The position numbers and the translations under genes are program-made. From Calditrichia bacterium (GTDB taxonomy: Bacteria; Calditrichota; Calditrichia; RBG-13-44-9; J075): DNA of 64,000 nt. Within the stretch, counting starts at the first letter, position 1. Every line of letters begins with the position of its first letter. Below are positions 25,515 to 34,726 of the stretch, piece after piece. The notes beneath the pieces are model-generated. The model saw only the letters and a program-made list of their open reading frames with translations, ran no database searches and had not been told where the DNA came from. The stretch lies in contig JANQRS010000060.1 of NCBI GenBank assembly GCA_028284445.1, positions 1 to 64,000 of the forward strand, in the 5' to 3' direction.

Positions 25515-25766
25515 GGCCTCTCCTTTGTTTTATCCAAATTCCATTTTGTTGCATCGCGATAGTACGACAACAACATGTCTAAAGCAATTAACCAGTGTGA
25601 TGGGCTATGAAGGCTAAAAGCCCCCCTCTCAACCTAAGAATACAACCTAAATTCCGATTTCATTTGACCAAAATCAATAAAACCAAAGGTGTTTTTTCGA
25701 TAAATGCTATTTTCACAGCAGCTTAGGCAGAAAAATCATGGCGAGTATACCGGTTAGGAAAGCTGA

Positions 25767-25970
25767 TCAGAATTTCAATTCATATAGCCAGCGCGGTAGT
25801 TCGATCACAAACGCATCCTCTTTTTGCTCGATGCGAATCTTCTCCTTAGGGAGCCATGCGTGACGGTATTCCCATTCCACCAGGACTCCTGTGGCTGTCT
25901 CGTGCGAAATTTCCGGAATTTGGATGGTAACAGTGCGGCTGTTAAACAGGCGGCTTAGCTTGCGAAACAT
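25767..25970 (-). CDS. Small protein of unknown function, paralogue B
   Basis: A 67-residue protein starting MFRKLSRLF, paralogous to the gene at 25311-25514. The shared core is HET-T-VLVE-x-x-YRHAWLPK and the C-terminus LPRWLYELKF. AAGGAG lies six bases before the chosen ATG and three before a preceding ATG at 25973. The two copies are separated by about 250 bases that contain no gene. They look like a local duplication kept under selection. Function unknown. Confidence 0.75.
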   Translation of the reverse strand: MFRKLSRLFNSRTVTIQIPEISHETATGVLVEWEYRHAWLPKEKIRIEQKEDAFVIELPRWLYELKF

Positions 25971-26049
25971 CATATACTCCTTATCCTGGTTCAAAATCCC
26001 TTTTGGTACCTAGGCGTAGTATGATATTCGGCAATGCGCGATTATTCTA

Positions 26050-26083
26050 TAGGTATTGCGTCGCGATGCGACGCGATATCCTA
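26050..26083 (-). terminator. Long hairpin at the proA stop codon
   Basis: GCGTCGC-GAT-GCGACGC (26058-26074) extended outward by TAT/ATA and ATAGG/CCTAT. The TAG stop of proA forms part of the outer arm. There is no strong T-run, so its terminator function is only likely. Confidence 0.5.
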
Positions 26084-27340
26084 TTCACGTACGTGGCCCT
26101 GACCCATTACCACCCATTTATAGGTGGTCAGTTCTTTTAGTCCCATGGGACCGCGGGCATGAAGCCGCTGGGTGCTCACCGCTACTTCGGCGCCAAGGCC
26201 AAACTGCGCTCCGTCGGTAAAGCGGGTGCTGGCATTCACATACACTGCCGCTGAGTCTACTTCATTCACGAAGCGAAGGACATGGCTGTAGTCTTCTGTC
26301 AGGATAGAATCGGAATGATGCGTGCCGTGCTCGTGGATGTGGTCCAGCGCCTGGTCAAGATTATCCACAACCCGCACCGCCAATTTCAGAGACAGGAATT
26401 CGGTATCAAAGTCTTCATCACCCGCTTTCTGCACGGCCGTATGTCCCTGCAATATTTCATACGCGCGTGGCTCACAGCGAATTTCAACGCCTGCTTCCGC
26501 AAGATCATCGGCAATCCGCGGTAGCATCTCTGCTGCCCGGGATTTGTGAATCAGCAAAGTATCCAGGGCATTACATACCGTTGGCCGTTGAACTTTGGCA
26601 TTGTGCACAATGGGCACGATATCTTCGGTTTTGGCTGATTCATCCACAAAGATGTGGCAAATGCCAATCCCGCCGGTTATCACCGGAATGGTTGCATTCT
26701 CCCGGGCAAAGGCGTGCAGCGAACTGCCGCCGCGGGGAATGATCATATCGATGTATTGATCGGCACGCAGCATATCTTTCACCAGGGCGCGATCCTGGCT
26801 TTCGATGAGTTGCACCACACCATCCGGTAATCCGCAGCTCTGGCAGGCATCGCGAATGGTATTGGCCAGCACCTGGTTGCTACGTACCGCCTCTTTGCCG
26901 CCACGCAAGATGGCAGCGTTGCCGGATTTCAGGCAGAGCACGGAAATATCGACCGTCACGTTCGGACGGGATTCGTAAATAACACCAATAACCCCAATCG
27001 GCACCCGGCGCTTCCCGACTTGCAGTCCGTTGGGAAAAATTCGCGTTTCGAAGGATTCACCAATTGGATCGGGCAATGCCGCCACAGCGCGCACATCATC
27101 AGCAATAGATTTTAGACGCATTGAATTCAACATCAGACGATCAAGCATTGCATCACTCAGTCCGGCATCACGCCCGGCGTTCAGATCAACAAGGTTTGCA
27201 CTGATAATGCGATTTTCCCGCTCAACAATCAAATCGGCGATTTTATGCAATACCTCGTTGCGGGATTGGGTGCTCAATACACCGAGTCGACGCGCGGCAC
27301 TGCGTCCCAGTTCGCCTTTATTTTTCAATTCTTCAAACAA
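26081..27340 (-). CDS. proA: Gamma-glutamyl phosphate reductase
   Basis: A 419-residue aldehyde-dehydrogenase-fold enzyme that reduces glutamyl 5-phosphate to glutamate semialdehyde, the second step of proline synthesis. Family motifs include GVIGVIYESRPNVTVD, CLKSGNAAILRGGKEA, the catalytic Cys in RPTVCNALDTLL, and RFTDGAQFGLGAEVAVSTQRLHARGPMGL. The start is a TTG at 27340 with GAGGAG eight bases upstream; an ATG nearer the ribosome binding site is out of frame. It follows proB by 28 bases and is clearly in the same operon. Confidence 0.97.
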   Translation of the reverse strand: MFEELKNKGELGRSAARRLGVLSTQSRNEVLHKIADLIVERENRIISANLVDLNAGRDAGLSDAMLDRLMLNSMRLKSIADDVRAVAALPDPIGESFETRIFPNGLQVGKRRVPIGVIGVIYESRPNVTVDISVLCLKSGNAAILRGGKEAVRSNQVLANTIRDACQSCGLPDGVVQLIESQDRALVKDMLRADQYIDMIIPRGGSSLHAFARENATIPVITGGIGICHIFVDESAKTEDIVPIVHNAKVQRPTVCNALDTLLIHKSRAAEMLPRIADDLAEAGVEIRCEPRAYEILQGHTAVQKAGDEDFDTEFLSLKLAVRVVDNLDQALDHIHEHGTHHSDSILTEDYSHVLRFVNEVDSAAVYVNASTRFTDGAQFGLGAEVAVSTQRLHARGPMGLKELTTYKWVVMGQGHVRE

Positions 27341-27368
27341 AGAAGCATCTCCTCACTATTTGGCCGGC

Positions 27369-28478
27369 TTACTCTTTCACCGACTCAAGAATTACCAATT
27401 CATTGTGATATACCACAACAGGGCCATACTCATACCCCAAAATGGATTTGATTTTGCTCGAATGTTGACCGCTTATCGCACGCAGGTCTTCTGCACTGTA
27501 GTTAACGAGACCGCGGCCAAATTCGTTACCATTTGCTGATTTCAGACGCACCGTCTGGCCGCGCTCAAACTCTCCATCGACGTTTAAGATGCCCATGGCA
27601 TAAAGGTGTTTATCATTGCGCATGACGTCATGGCTTGCGCCTTGATCAAGCACCAGTTGCCCCATCGGCTCTGCCGACAGTATCCACTGCTTGCGGCTCT
27701 CTTCCTGACTGGCATTCGAGGAAAAACGCGTACCAATCGCTTCCCGGCGATCAACAAGGCGAATCAGCACTTCCGGTTCATGGCCGGAGGCGATAATCAC
27801 GTCCGTGCCGGCCCGCATCGATACTTCAGCGGCCTCAACCTTGGTTGCCATGCCCCCGGTGCCGATACCGGAGCCGCCCTTGCCTGCTCGCTGGCGCAGC
27901 TTTTCATCTATTCGCGTTACTTCGCGAATCAATTGGGCTGAAGGATTTTTTCGCGGATCAGCTGTGAAGAGTCCGGCCTGATCCGTAAGAATAATCAGCA
28001 GATCAGCATCGACCAAATTGCCGACCAGCGCTGAAAGATTATCGTTGTCGCCAATTTTGATCTCATCAGTGGCAACCACATCGTTCTCGTTGACAATGGG
28101 AACAATATTTAAACGCAGCAACGATAACAAGGTGTTACGCGCATTCAAATAATGCTCTCGATCGTTAAGATCAGCACGAGTCAATAGCGCCTGGGCCACA
28201 CGCGTATCATAGAGCCGGAACAGTTGCTGATAAATGGTCATCAGACGAACCTGCCCGATCGATGCAAGCACCTGCCGGAAAATGATGTCATTGCGCTCCG
28301 GCTCGCTGTCCATTACTTCACGTCCGGCGAAAACAGCACCGGAGGAAACCAGCAACACTTCATGGCCGGCATCACGCAAGGCGACAATTTGGCGAACATA
28401 TTCGATCATCTGAGGACGGCTTAAACGATCCCCGCCCTTCGTTAGAATATTGGTTCCCAGTTTGATAATTATTCGCAT
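27369..28478 (-). CDS. proB: Glutamate 5-kinase with PUA domain
   Basis: A 369-residue kinase that phosphorylates glutamate at the gamma carboxyl, the first and normally feedback-inhibited step of proline synthesis. The amino-acid-kinase domain shows IIIKLGTNILT, LLVSSGAVFAG, PIVNENDVV, GDNDNLSALVGNLVDADLLIILTDQ and GTGGMATKVEAA. The last 80 residues form the PUA domain found in the longer ProB enzymes (KHLYAMGILNVDGEFERGQTV). proA follows 28 bases downstream. The ribosome binding site is weak. Confidence 0.97.
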   Translation of the reverse strand: MRIIIKLGTNILTKGGDRLSRPQMIEYVRQIVALRDAGHEVLLVSSGAVFAGREVMDSEPERNDIIFRQVLASIGQVRLMTIYQQLFRLYDTRVAQALLTRADLNDREHYLNARNTLLSLLRLNIVPIVNENDVVATDEIKIGDNDNLSALVGNLVDADLLIILTDQAGLFTADPRKNPSAQLIREVTRIDEKLRQRAGKGGSGIGTGGMATKVEAAEVSMRAGTDVIIASGHEPEVLIRLVDRREAIGTRFSSNASQEESRKQWILSAEPMGQLVLDQGASHDVMRNDKHLYAMGILNVDGEFERGQTVRLKSANGNEFGRGLVNYSAEDLRAISGQHSSKIKSILGYEYGPVVVYHNELVILESVKE

Positions 28479-28859
28479 TTCATATCCAAATTAGATTCAA
28501 CTCCCCGCAATCAAAGGCATTATCGGCCTGGCAACAGAATATCGCAGCACAATTTCGGCGGGAACAGCAGTCGAGCAAAACCTGCTTTTTTTAACCTATT
28601 TCAGCAAAGGCAGTGCTTTTTGAAGAACAGAAGCTGATTTTCCCTTAACAATTTAAGGAATCACCTGCCTTTTTAAAACTAAGAAGAAATGTAGCGGGAA
28701 GCCAAGCGGAAATCTTGATATACCGCATGGAAATTCGTACAGCTTTTGGAATGGGGAAAAGATGAATAGAGATTGGAGAATAGAGATTGGGGACCTGGAC
28801 CACCCGTTTGATCCAGGCCCGAATTGAGCTAGATTGTAAGGTTCATGCAGAGCGATCGG
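28479..28859. other. Intergenic region, no gene found
   Basis: About 380 bases between proB and the SDR gene. The only pattern seen is a direct duplication of a 14-base unit, GAATAGAGATTGGA/GAATAGAGATTGGG, near 28763-28790. No hairpin with a T-run and no reading frame with a ribosome binding site was found. Confidence 0.6.
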
Positions 28860-29618
28860 TTAGCCAACATTATTTAGCCAGCCGCCGTCTACAACCAGTT
28901 CCTCACCGGTGATGAAACTGGCGCCATCGCTCAGCAAGAACGCCGTCGCCCGAGCGATATCGTCGCCTGTGCCAAATCGCTTGAGTGGCACCCGATTTGC
29001 CACATGGGCAGCGAAGCCTTCGAGCTGCACCTCATCCATCCCGAGCTTTCCATACAACGGCGTCTGGATTGGTCCGGGGGCCACTGCATTGACGCGGATC
29101 CCCTTTTCCGCCAACTCCACAGAAAGTGAGCGAACGATGGACCGAAGAGCCCCCTTGCTACCACCGTAAGCAGCAGCGGTACTCATGCCCATTTCATGGA
29201 CCATAGAAGTATTAAACACCAAAGATCCACCTTCTTTGAGTAGCGGCACCAGCTTCTGCGCCAGGAAATAAGGCCCCTTCACATTGATATCGAACAATTT
29301 GTCGAACTGGGATTCAGTCCAGGTTTCCAGCGGCGCAAATGGGGCGACTCCGGCATTGATGAATGCACCGTCAATTTTTCCATATGTCGTCCTAAGATGC
29401 TCGCTCAGCGCATTTACCGCTTTGAGATCTCCAGCATCGGAGGCCAAAACTTCAACATTAGACGGTGCGACGTTTTTAGCCGCTTCGAGTGTCTTCGGTG
29501 ACCGCCCGGTGGCAATCACCCTGGCGCCGGCTGCGGCCAAATAAGCGACGGTTGCTGCTCCGATCCCGGTAGTCCCACCAGTGACGAGATAGATCTTGTC
29601 TTCATGATTTGAATGCAT
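28860..29618 (-). CDS. SDR-family NAD(P)-dependent oxidoreductase
   Basis: A 252-residue classical short-chain dehydrogenase. The Rossmann motif is TGGTTGIG (about 14-21), followed by INAGVAPFAP, the catalytic Ser in FNTSMVHE, the YGGSK active-site pair (Tyr-x3-Lys), VNAVAPGPIQTPL and the ending FITGEELVVDGGW. AAAGGA lies seven bases before the ATG. It is preceded on the same strand by an Rrf2 regulator gene, and the gap between them holds a palindromic site like the one in front of the regulator. Control by that regulator is likely; the substrate is unknown. Confidence 0.9.
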   Translation of the reverse strand: MHSNHEDKIYLVTGGTTGIGAATVAYLAAAGARVIATGRSPKTLEAAKNVAPSNVEVLASDAGDLKAVNALSEHLRTTYGKIDGAFINAGVAPFAPLETWTESQFDKLFDINVKGPYFLAQKLVPLLKEGGSLVFNTSMVHEMGMSTAAAYGGSKGALRSIVRSLSVELAEKGIRVNAVAPGPIQTPLYGKLGMDEVQLEGFAAHVANRVPLKRFGTGDDIARATAFLLSDGASFITGEELVVDGGWLNNVG

Positions 29619-29681
29619 ACCATTTTCCTTTCTTAGGGCTGTCGGCTATAGATTTCATGAACTAAAAATTGCATCAAACTT

Positions 29682-29706
29682 AACAGTTATTTTAAAAGTA
29701 ACAAAT
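29682..29706. promoter_or_regulatory. Candidate Rrf2 operator upstream of the SDR gene
   Basis: The right arm GTAACAAAT is identical to that of the site at 30156-30180. A 7-nt spacer and an imperfect left arm (AACAGTTAT, matching at GTTA and the first A) give the same 25-bp layout. It lies 64 to 88 bases upstream of the SDR start. Confidence 0.6.
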
Positions 29707-29722
29707 AGATATAAAAAAAGAG

Positions 29723-30133
29723 TTAGATTTGCTTCATGATCTCTTTTAGCGTTGTTTTCTTCAGCTGATTTCGCATCGCGTTTTCTGCACCGCTAAAAAC
29801 ACCCTCAAGAGCATTGCCAATGCCACGACTTACCCGGCACGATTGAGATGGTTCTCTGGTCGATGTTTTTAGAACAGGTTGCTGTACGACAGCATCATAG
29901 ACATCCTTAAGGGTTATTGACTGAGTCGATTTAGCCAGGCGTGCCCCTCCCTGAGGTCCGGACCGCGTCACCACGAGACCAGCAGCCGAAAGTTGTGACA
30001 GCAGGCGGCGCACAAGTCCCGGATTGGTTTGAATACTATCCGCCATTTTTTCCGAAGTCACCCATTCGCCCTCATAGAATGCCAGTACAGCCAGCATATG
30101 GGTCGCGGTAGCGTATGTCAGGTCATATCCCAT
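29723..30133 (-). CDS. Rrf2-family transcriptional regulator
   Basis: A 136-residue winged-helix regulator. The DNA-binding part has YATATHMLAVLAFYEGEWVTSEKMADSIQTNPGLVRRLLSQLSAAGLVVTRSG followed by GGARLAKS. Only one Cys is present (SCRVS), so the three-Cys Fe-S cluster site of IscR/NsrR-type members is missing and it probably senses something else. Members of this non-Fe-S branch often sit beside an oxidoreductase gene, as here. A perfect palindrome lies in its own promoter and a related one precedes the SDR gene. Confidence 0.88.
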   Translation of the reverse strand: MGYDLTYATATHMLAVLAFYEGEWVTSEKMADSIQTNPGLVRRLLSQLSAAGLVVTRSGPQGGARLAKSTQSITLKDVYDAVVQQPVLKTSTREPSQSCRVSRGIGNALEGVFSGAENAMRNQLKKTTLKEIMKQI

Positions 30134-30155
30134 GGGTGCTTTCGCTCTTATCGTT

Positions 30156-30180
30156 ATTTGTTACTTTTATTGTAACAAAT
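30156..30180. promoter_or_regulatory. Palindromic operator upstream of the Rrf2 regulator gene
   Basis: ATTTGTTAC-N7-GTAACAAAT, a perfect 25-bp inverted repeat starting 23 bases upstream of the regulator's start codon. A matching, less perfect copy lies upstream of the SDR gene. This points to autoregulation plus control of the SDR. Confidence 0.75.
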
Positions 30181-30353
30181 AAAATTCGGTTTGTCAAGCC
30201 ATTATTTAGCGAAATCAGAACGGCGAGTGATTTGCAGATTTATTTTCTTGCAAATTTGCTTATTGGCTTATTACCCAACGCATACGCCGCAGAGCCGCAC
30301 ACGAGCAGCAAACAACAGTCAGCTATCAACTGACAACTCTCAACTCTGACCTA

Positions 30354-32630
30354 TCATCTGACAACCAAAGTATCCGTCTGTGTTACCGTTGTGCGGTGAG
30401 TAATTGCGGCGATGCCGGACTCTGCTTCCACCGGCACCGGCAACTCGAGATAGGTTGCAGTGACCGTGCGAATCAGTTTCGCATCCTGCGGTATTGCAAA
30501 GCGCACTTCCATTTCAATGATATCTGCCGGTTCGGCTTCCCAGGTTAACTGCAGATTGTTGTCTGCACTGCTATAAGCGAGGGAGGTAAAAACATCTTCT
30601 ACGCCCGCCGGATCGCTGGAAACGTTCACCGTAAGGCTATACCAGGGACGCGTCGTGCTGACCTGCCAATTTGCCGCCACGGTATGGTTGTCGTCTTGGC
30701 TCTTTTCGACCGCCTGAACACCATCGACCGCCATCCAGCGGGCTTCAAACGGAATAGCCAAACTGTCCTGCAGGATTGTGTCATCAATATTTCGCAAAAG
30801 GTTGTTCGAACGAATGGTTAAATCGCGCAGGTATTCATTGCCCGCAACCGTCATGGAGGATTGGCCGGTACCGGTGTCATAATCGGCCTGTATCCGTACC
30901 TCCGGTTTCCATTTTGCATCAAATGACGGGACGCCATAGAGGTAAGCGCCGTATATAATGATAACGGCCAGTAATCCCACGCCTGTCCAGCGACTCTTGA
31001 AAACGTCCATAAAGGCCTTACCGGGTGTGGAAGCGACCAAACCATAGCCAACACTGAAGAACGCGCCCGCAAACCACAACCAGGCAATAGCGGTCATCAT
31101 CAGGGTGAACATGAAACCTGCCGCAAAAGATGTCATGCTAAAACCGGCGTTGGTCAGGCTTCTCGCCAAGAAGGGAGACGCTTCGTGGAAGAGCAATGTA
31201 AATAGCGGCAGGCCGGCAAATACTGCCAAGACCTTGAGCCAGCGTCCCGGCATGAGCACAGCCAAACCAAGCATCAGGGTGCCCAACGCCGGATAAAGCG
31301 CCATACGAGCGCTCAGCCCGGAGAACATGGCCATCATGGTCAGGAACACAATCAACCCGGTGGACGCATAAGGATGCCCGCGTTCTGAAAAACGCCAGCG
31401 CTTGCCAATCTGGAAAGCCACCCAGATCCCGGCAAGAGCCCAAATCCCGGCATAAGACATATAGCTGCCGTAGGGGGCAAACCAGGGATAGCGGACACCT
31501 TTAATGAGCTGCAGCAGCATTTCACCAAACTGCGAAAAAAGTACGACAACCAGCAGCACCATAAACATCTTTAATCCATTGAATCGCGGTGCGTTGTCCG
31601 GCGGGGTATCATTGCGGCGGCTTTGCAGCAAGGCCAAAACCCCAACAGCAGCGGCTATGATATTGATGATAATAATCAGCCAGTTTGGGATGTAAATCCG
31701 CCCACCGAAGGCTTCCCACAGCATGTAGTTGCCGGTCTTCACCGAGGGGACACCGCGCTTTTGATATTTCTCCAAAAGACCATCCACCAATAATCCACTG
31801 CGTTCCAGCATCGGCTTCTTGACGAACTCCATGCGATCTTGCAACGTGTGAATCGGATCGTGATTAATACCGGCGGTGAACCCAATCGCCGGTATTTCTT
31901 TTTCCATAAACGGCATGTGATCGGTGCCGGCGCCACCTAGTGCACTATTGATGGTAAAGAAATGGGTGGGATAATCGAGATCATTGTTTCCAAGCGAGCG
32001 GGCAATAGCATAAGAATCTTCGACCAACCAGCGCGGCGTTTGATGGCTCGGCAAATCAATAAAGGGGATCAACCAGCCTTCACTGGCGGCCATATCGACA
32101 TTTAGCATCAGAATGACCTTGTCAAGGTCTTCAAACTCATCTACAAAATATTTGGATCCCTTTAGGCCTCTTTCTTCTGCACCAAAGGTGGAGAACACCA
32201 TAGTATATGGTCGTGGCCGCTTGCTCCAAACCCGGGCCAGTTCAACGATAATTGCCGTCCCGGACGCATTATCGCTTGCACCGGGATTGCCACTTCGGTC
32301 GGTATCAGTATGCGCGCCCACCACGATGATCGAATCACTCTGCCCGGCAAAAATACCCACAGAATTGCCGGTGGTAGTATTGGTTGTGCCAACGCGGGAC
32401 ATGTGCATAAAATAGGCGGTATCTGCACCAAAGCGCTTGAACTCATCTATCGCCCATTGAATGGAGGCGCGCTCACCCCGCGACCCCATCGGCCGCGGAC
32501 CAATATTGACCGCCAGGTGATGATTATTGGCATAAGCGCTGTCAGCATTAAACTCAGGATATTGCGCAAACAGCGTAGCGCTGGATATCAAGGAGGTAAA
32601 AATCACGAAGAATGAAATCAGGAATCGCAT
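30354..32630 (-). CDS. M28-family aminopeptidase with multi-helix membrane domain
   Basis: A 758-residue protein. After a signal peptide, residues 30-300 form an M28 zinc exopeptidase with GAHTDTD (His107, Asp109), GASDNASG (Asp120), FGAEERGLKGS (Glu152/Glu153), LNVDM (Asp179) and a distal IHTLQD His. Roughly residues 325-600 carry eight or more transmembrane helices, and the last 150 residues look like a soluble beta-rich domain. The order peptidase-membrane-soluble resembles the Fxna/ERMP1 group. The peptidase part should lie in the periplasm. It probably trims peptides at the inner membrane. Confidence 0.88.
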   Translation of the reverse strand: MRFLISFFVIFTSLISSATLFAQYPEFNADSAYANNHHLAVNIGPRPMGSRGERASIQWAIDEFKRFGADTAYFMHMSRVGTTNTTTGNSVGIFAGQSDSIIVVGAHTDTDRSGNPGASDNASGTAIIVELARVWSKRPRPYTMVFSTFGAEERGLKGSKYFVDEFEDLDKVILMLNVDMAASEGWLIPFIDLPSHQTPRWLVEDSYAIARSLGNNDLDYPTHFFTINSALGGAGTDHMPFMEKEIPAIGFTAGINHDPIHTLQDRMEFVKKPMLERSGLLVDGLLEKYQKRGVPSVKTGNYMLWEAFGGRIYIPNWLIIIINIIAAAVGVLALLQSRRNDTPPDNAPRFNGLKMFMVLLVVVLFSQFGEMLLQLIKGVRYPWFAPYGSYMSYAGIWALAGIWVAFQIGKRWRFSERGHPYASTGLIVFLTMMAMFSGLSARMALYPALGTLMLGLAVLMPGRWLKVLAVFAGLPLFTLLFHEASPFLARSLTNAGFSMTSFAAGFMFTLMMTAIAWLWFAGAFFSVGYGLVASTPGKAFMDVFKSRWTGVGLLAVIIIYGAYLYGVPSFDAKWKPEVRIQADYDTGTGQSSMTVAGNEYLRDLTIRSNNLLRNIDDTILQDSLAIPFEARWMAVDGVQAVEKSQDDNHTVAANWQVSTTRPWYSLTVNVSSDPAGVEDVFTSLAYSSADNNLQLTWEAEPADIIEMEVRFAIPQDAKLIRTVTATYLELPVPVEAESGIAAITHRTTVTQTDTLVVR

Positions 32631-32734
32631 ACAAAGGCCTTTGGTATCATTAAACGGTGATGGTCGAAAAGATTACGAAAGAAGGGCGACATTGGCAATA
32701 TGTGAGTAGGGTGGTTTATCAGCCGTGAAGATTC

Positions 32735-32756
32735 TTCAGATTTACTTCAAAATGTT
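32735..32756 (+). promoter_or_regulatory. Candidate response-regulator box (11-bp direct repeat) upstream of the regulator gene
   Basis: TTCAGATTTAC followed by TTCAAAATGTT in exact 11-bp step. The unit matches those in front of the TonB receptor gene (34727-34770), which suggests autoregulation by the OmpR-type regulator. Confidence 0.5.
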
Positions 32757-32802
32757 TGTTATTATTAATGAGTGATTGGAATAAGAAAAAGTCGAACATG
32801 AT

Positions 32803-33480
32803 ATGAAAATCCTACTCATCGAAGACGAGCAGACGCTCCTGGAATCGATTCGCAGCTACCTGACAGCTGAAGGGCAGCTTTGCGAGGCAGTCAGCAGTTT
32901 TGAAGAGGCCTATTTGAAGATCAACGTCTACGACTACGATGTCATTCTTGTTGATATCACCCTGCCGGACGGCAACGGCCTGGAAATTGTCGAGAAGCTC
33001 AAGGAGAATCGCTCACGTGCCGGAATCATTATCATTTCCGCCCGCAATTCACTGACCGATAAAATAGCGGGGCTGGATCTTGGCGCCGACGACTATATGA
33101 CCAAGCCATTCCACCTGGCCGAACTCAACGCGCGAATCAAGTCGCTGATGCGACGCCGACAGTTTGATGGCGACCCGGAAATTGTATTTAATGAAATTCG
33201 CATCAACCCCGATCAATCAACGGTTTTTGTCAACGATTCGGCCACTACCTTGACCAAGAAAGAATACGAGCTGCTGCTCTACTTTATTGCCAATCGCAAG
33301 CGTGTCTTGACCAAGGCGGCCATCGCAGAACATCTCTGGGGCGACAATATTGATTCCGCAGACTCTTTCGGCTTTGTTTATACGCATATCAAAAACCTGC
33401 GCAAGAAGCTGATTGAAGGGGGCGCAGCAGACTACATCAAAACGATCTATGGCATGGGTTATAAGTTCGATGCGCAATGA
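32803..33480 (+). CDS. OmpR-family response regulator
   Basis: A 225-residue regulator. The receiver domain has IEDE, phosphorylated Asp51 in LVDITLPDGNG, IISARNS and DDYMTKPF. The winged-helix DNA-binding domain (about 125-225) has LTKKEYELLLYFIANRKRVLTKAAIAEHLWGD and FVYTHIKNLRKKL with a final YGMGYKF. The following kinase gene overlaps its stop by four bases (ATGA). Two 11-bp direct repeats in its promoter and four in front of the nearby TonB receptor gene are likely binding sites. Confidence 0.95.
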   Translation: MKILLIEDEQTLLESIRSYLTAEGQLCEAVSSFEEAYLKINVYDYDVILVDITLPDGNGLEIVEKLKENRSRAGIIIISARNSLTDKIAGLDLGADDYMTKPFHLAELNARIKSLMRRRQFDGDPEIVFNEIRINPDQSTVFVNDSATTLTKKEYELLLYFIANRKRVLTKAAIAEHLWGDNIDSADSFGFVYTHIKNLRKKLIEGGAADYIKTIYGMGYKFDAQ

Positions 33481-34724
33481 AGCTGATTAGGAAAACACAA
33501 CGTTATTATTTGCTTTTTGCACCGATCCTCCTCCTGCTTGCCGGTGCATTTTACTATGGTGTTAGCCGTTTCCTGGCAACGGAAGATGCCGAAGAACGCC
33601 TGCGCTACATTCGCCAGCAAGTCATTAAGGAGATCGAAAGCGGCAATATCCCCAAGCTTGATCCCCTCATTCATATCAAAGAGGCGCCAGCGGATGCGCT
33701 GGTAAAAAGGGCATATACCGATACCATCATTTATGAGCCCTTCGAAGATGAAAAGCTCGATTATCGCCAACTCAGATTTACGGAGCATATCAACGGCAAG
33801 AAATACCTGATAACACTCCGCCATGCTATCGCCGAATCGAAGCCGCAACGGCTGCAGGTGCTGGGAATGGCAATTATCATTTTGCTCATCCTCGCCCCTT
33901 TATTTCAAATTCTAAACAGCTGGCTATTGCAAAAGCTCTGGAATCCTTTCTACAATAGCCTTTCCGCTATCAAGCAATATGACCTTGGCAAGGGCGCGAA
34001 GCTGACTTTGCCGCGCAGTGATACCGATGAATTTAACGAGCTGAATATGGCTATCGAGGAAATGACCGCCAAGATCAATCGCGATTATCTCAGCCTGAAA
34101 GAATTTACCGAAAACGCCGCGCATGAAATTCAGACCCCACTGGCAATTATCATGTCTAAAATTGAATTGTTGATCCAATCATCAACGCTACAGGAAGCGG
34201 ATAGCGAACTATTGGGGGCCATTAACGATTCCACAACAAGGCTTGCACGGCTGAATGACTCGCTGCTTTTGTTGACGAAAATTGAAAACAATCAGTTCAG
34301 AAGCAATACAGAAGTCAATTTCAATGAAATTGTACAGCAGCAGGTTGATGAACTTGAAGAGCTCGCGGCTTTAAGGAACTTGCGAATCTCGACGGAATTT
34401 AGTAGCGCAATGAGGATTTATATGAACCCATCCCTGGCCGAAATCCTGATTCGCAACCTGCTGCGCAATGCCATCCGCTACAGCGACAGCGATACCACCA
34501 TCATTGTGCTTCTCGACCAGACTTATCTGGAGGTTATCAATAGCGGACCGCCGCTGACCATTCCTCCGGAGCAGCTTTTCGATCGATTCAAGAAATCCAA
34601 TAGCGCTGCCAATTCACTGGGATTGGGTCTGGCCATCGTCAAGCAAATATGTGCGGTTCATGGCCATCAAGCCGGTTATCGCTACAAAGCGGGTCAGCAT
34701 ATTTTTTCGATTGAATTCAGTTAA
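33477..34724 (+). CDS. Sensor histidine kinase, partner of the OmpR-type regulator
   Basis: A 415-residue kinase with transmembrane helices at about 11-29 and 128-148 flanking a periplasmic loop of roughly 95 residues. A HAMP-like linker, HisKA with His216 in FTENAAHEIQTPLAI, and an ATPase domain with NLLRNAIRYS and the G-rich SLGLGLAIVKQI follow. This layout and the short sensor loop are common in Bacteroidota kinases linked to nutrient receptors. It overlaps the regulator gene by four bases. The TonB receptor gene begins about 100 bases downstream. Confidence 0.93.
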   Translation: MKLIRKTQRYYLLFAPILLLLAGAFYYGVSRFLATEDAEERLRYIRQQVIKEIESGNIPKLDPLIHIKEAPADALVKRAYTDTIIYEPFEDEKLDYRQLRFTEHINGKKYLITLRHAIAESKPQRLQVLGMAIIILLILAPLFQILNSWLLQKLWNPFYNSLSAIKQYDLGKGAKLTLPRSDTDEFNELNMAIEEMTAKINRDYLSLKEFTENAAHEIQTPLAIIMSKIELLIQSSTLQEADSELLGAINDSTTRLARLNDSLLLLTKIENNQFRSNTEVNFNEIVQQQVDELEELAALRNLRISTEFSSAMRIYMNPSLAEILIRNLLRNAIRYSDSDTTIIVLLDQTYLEVINSGPPLTIPPEQLFDRFKKSNSAANSLGLGLAIVKQICAVHGHQAGYRYKAGQHIFSIEFS

Positions 34725-34726
34725 TC

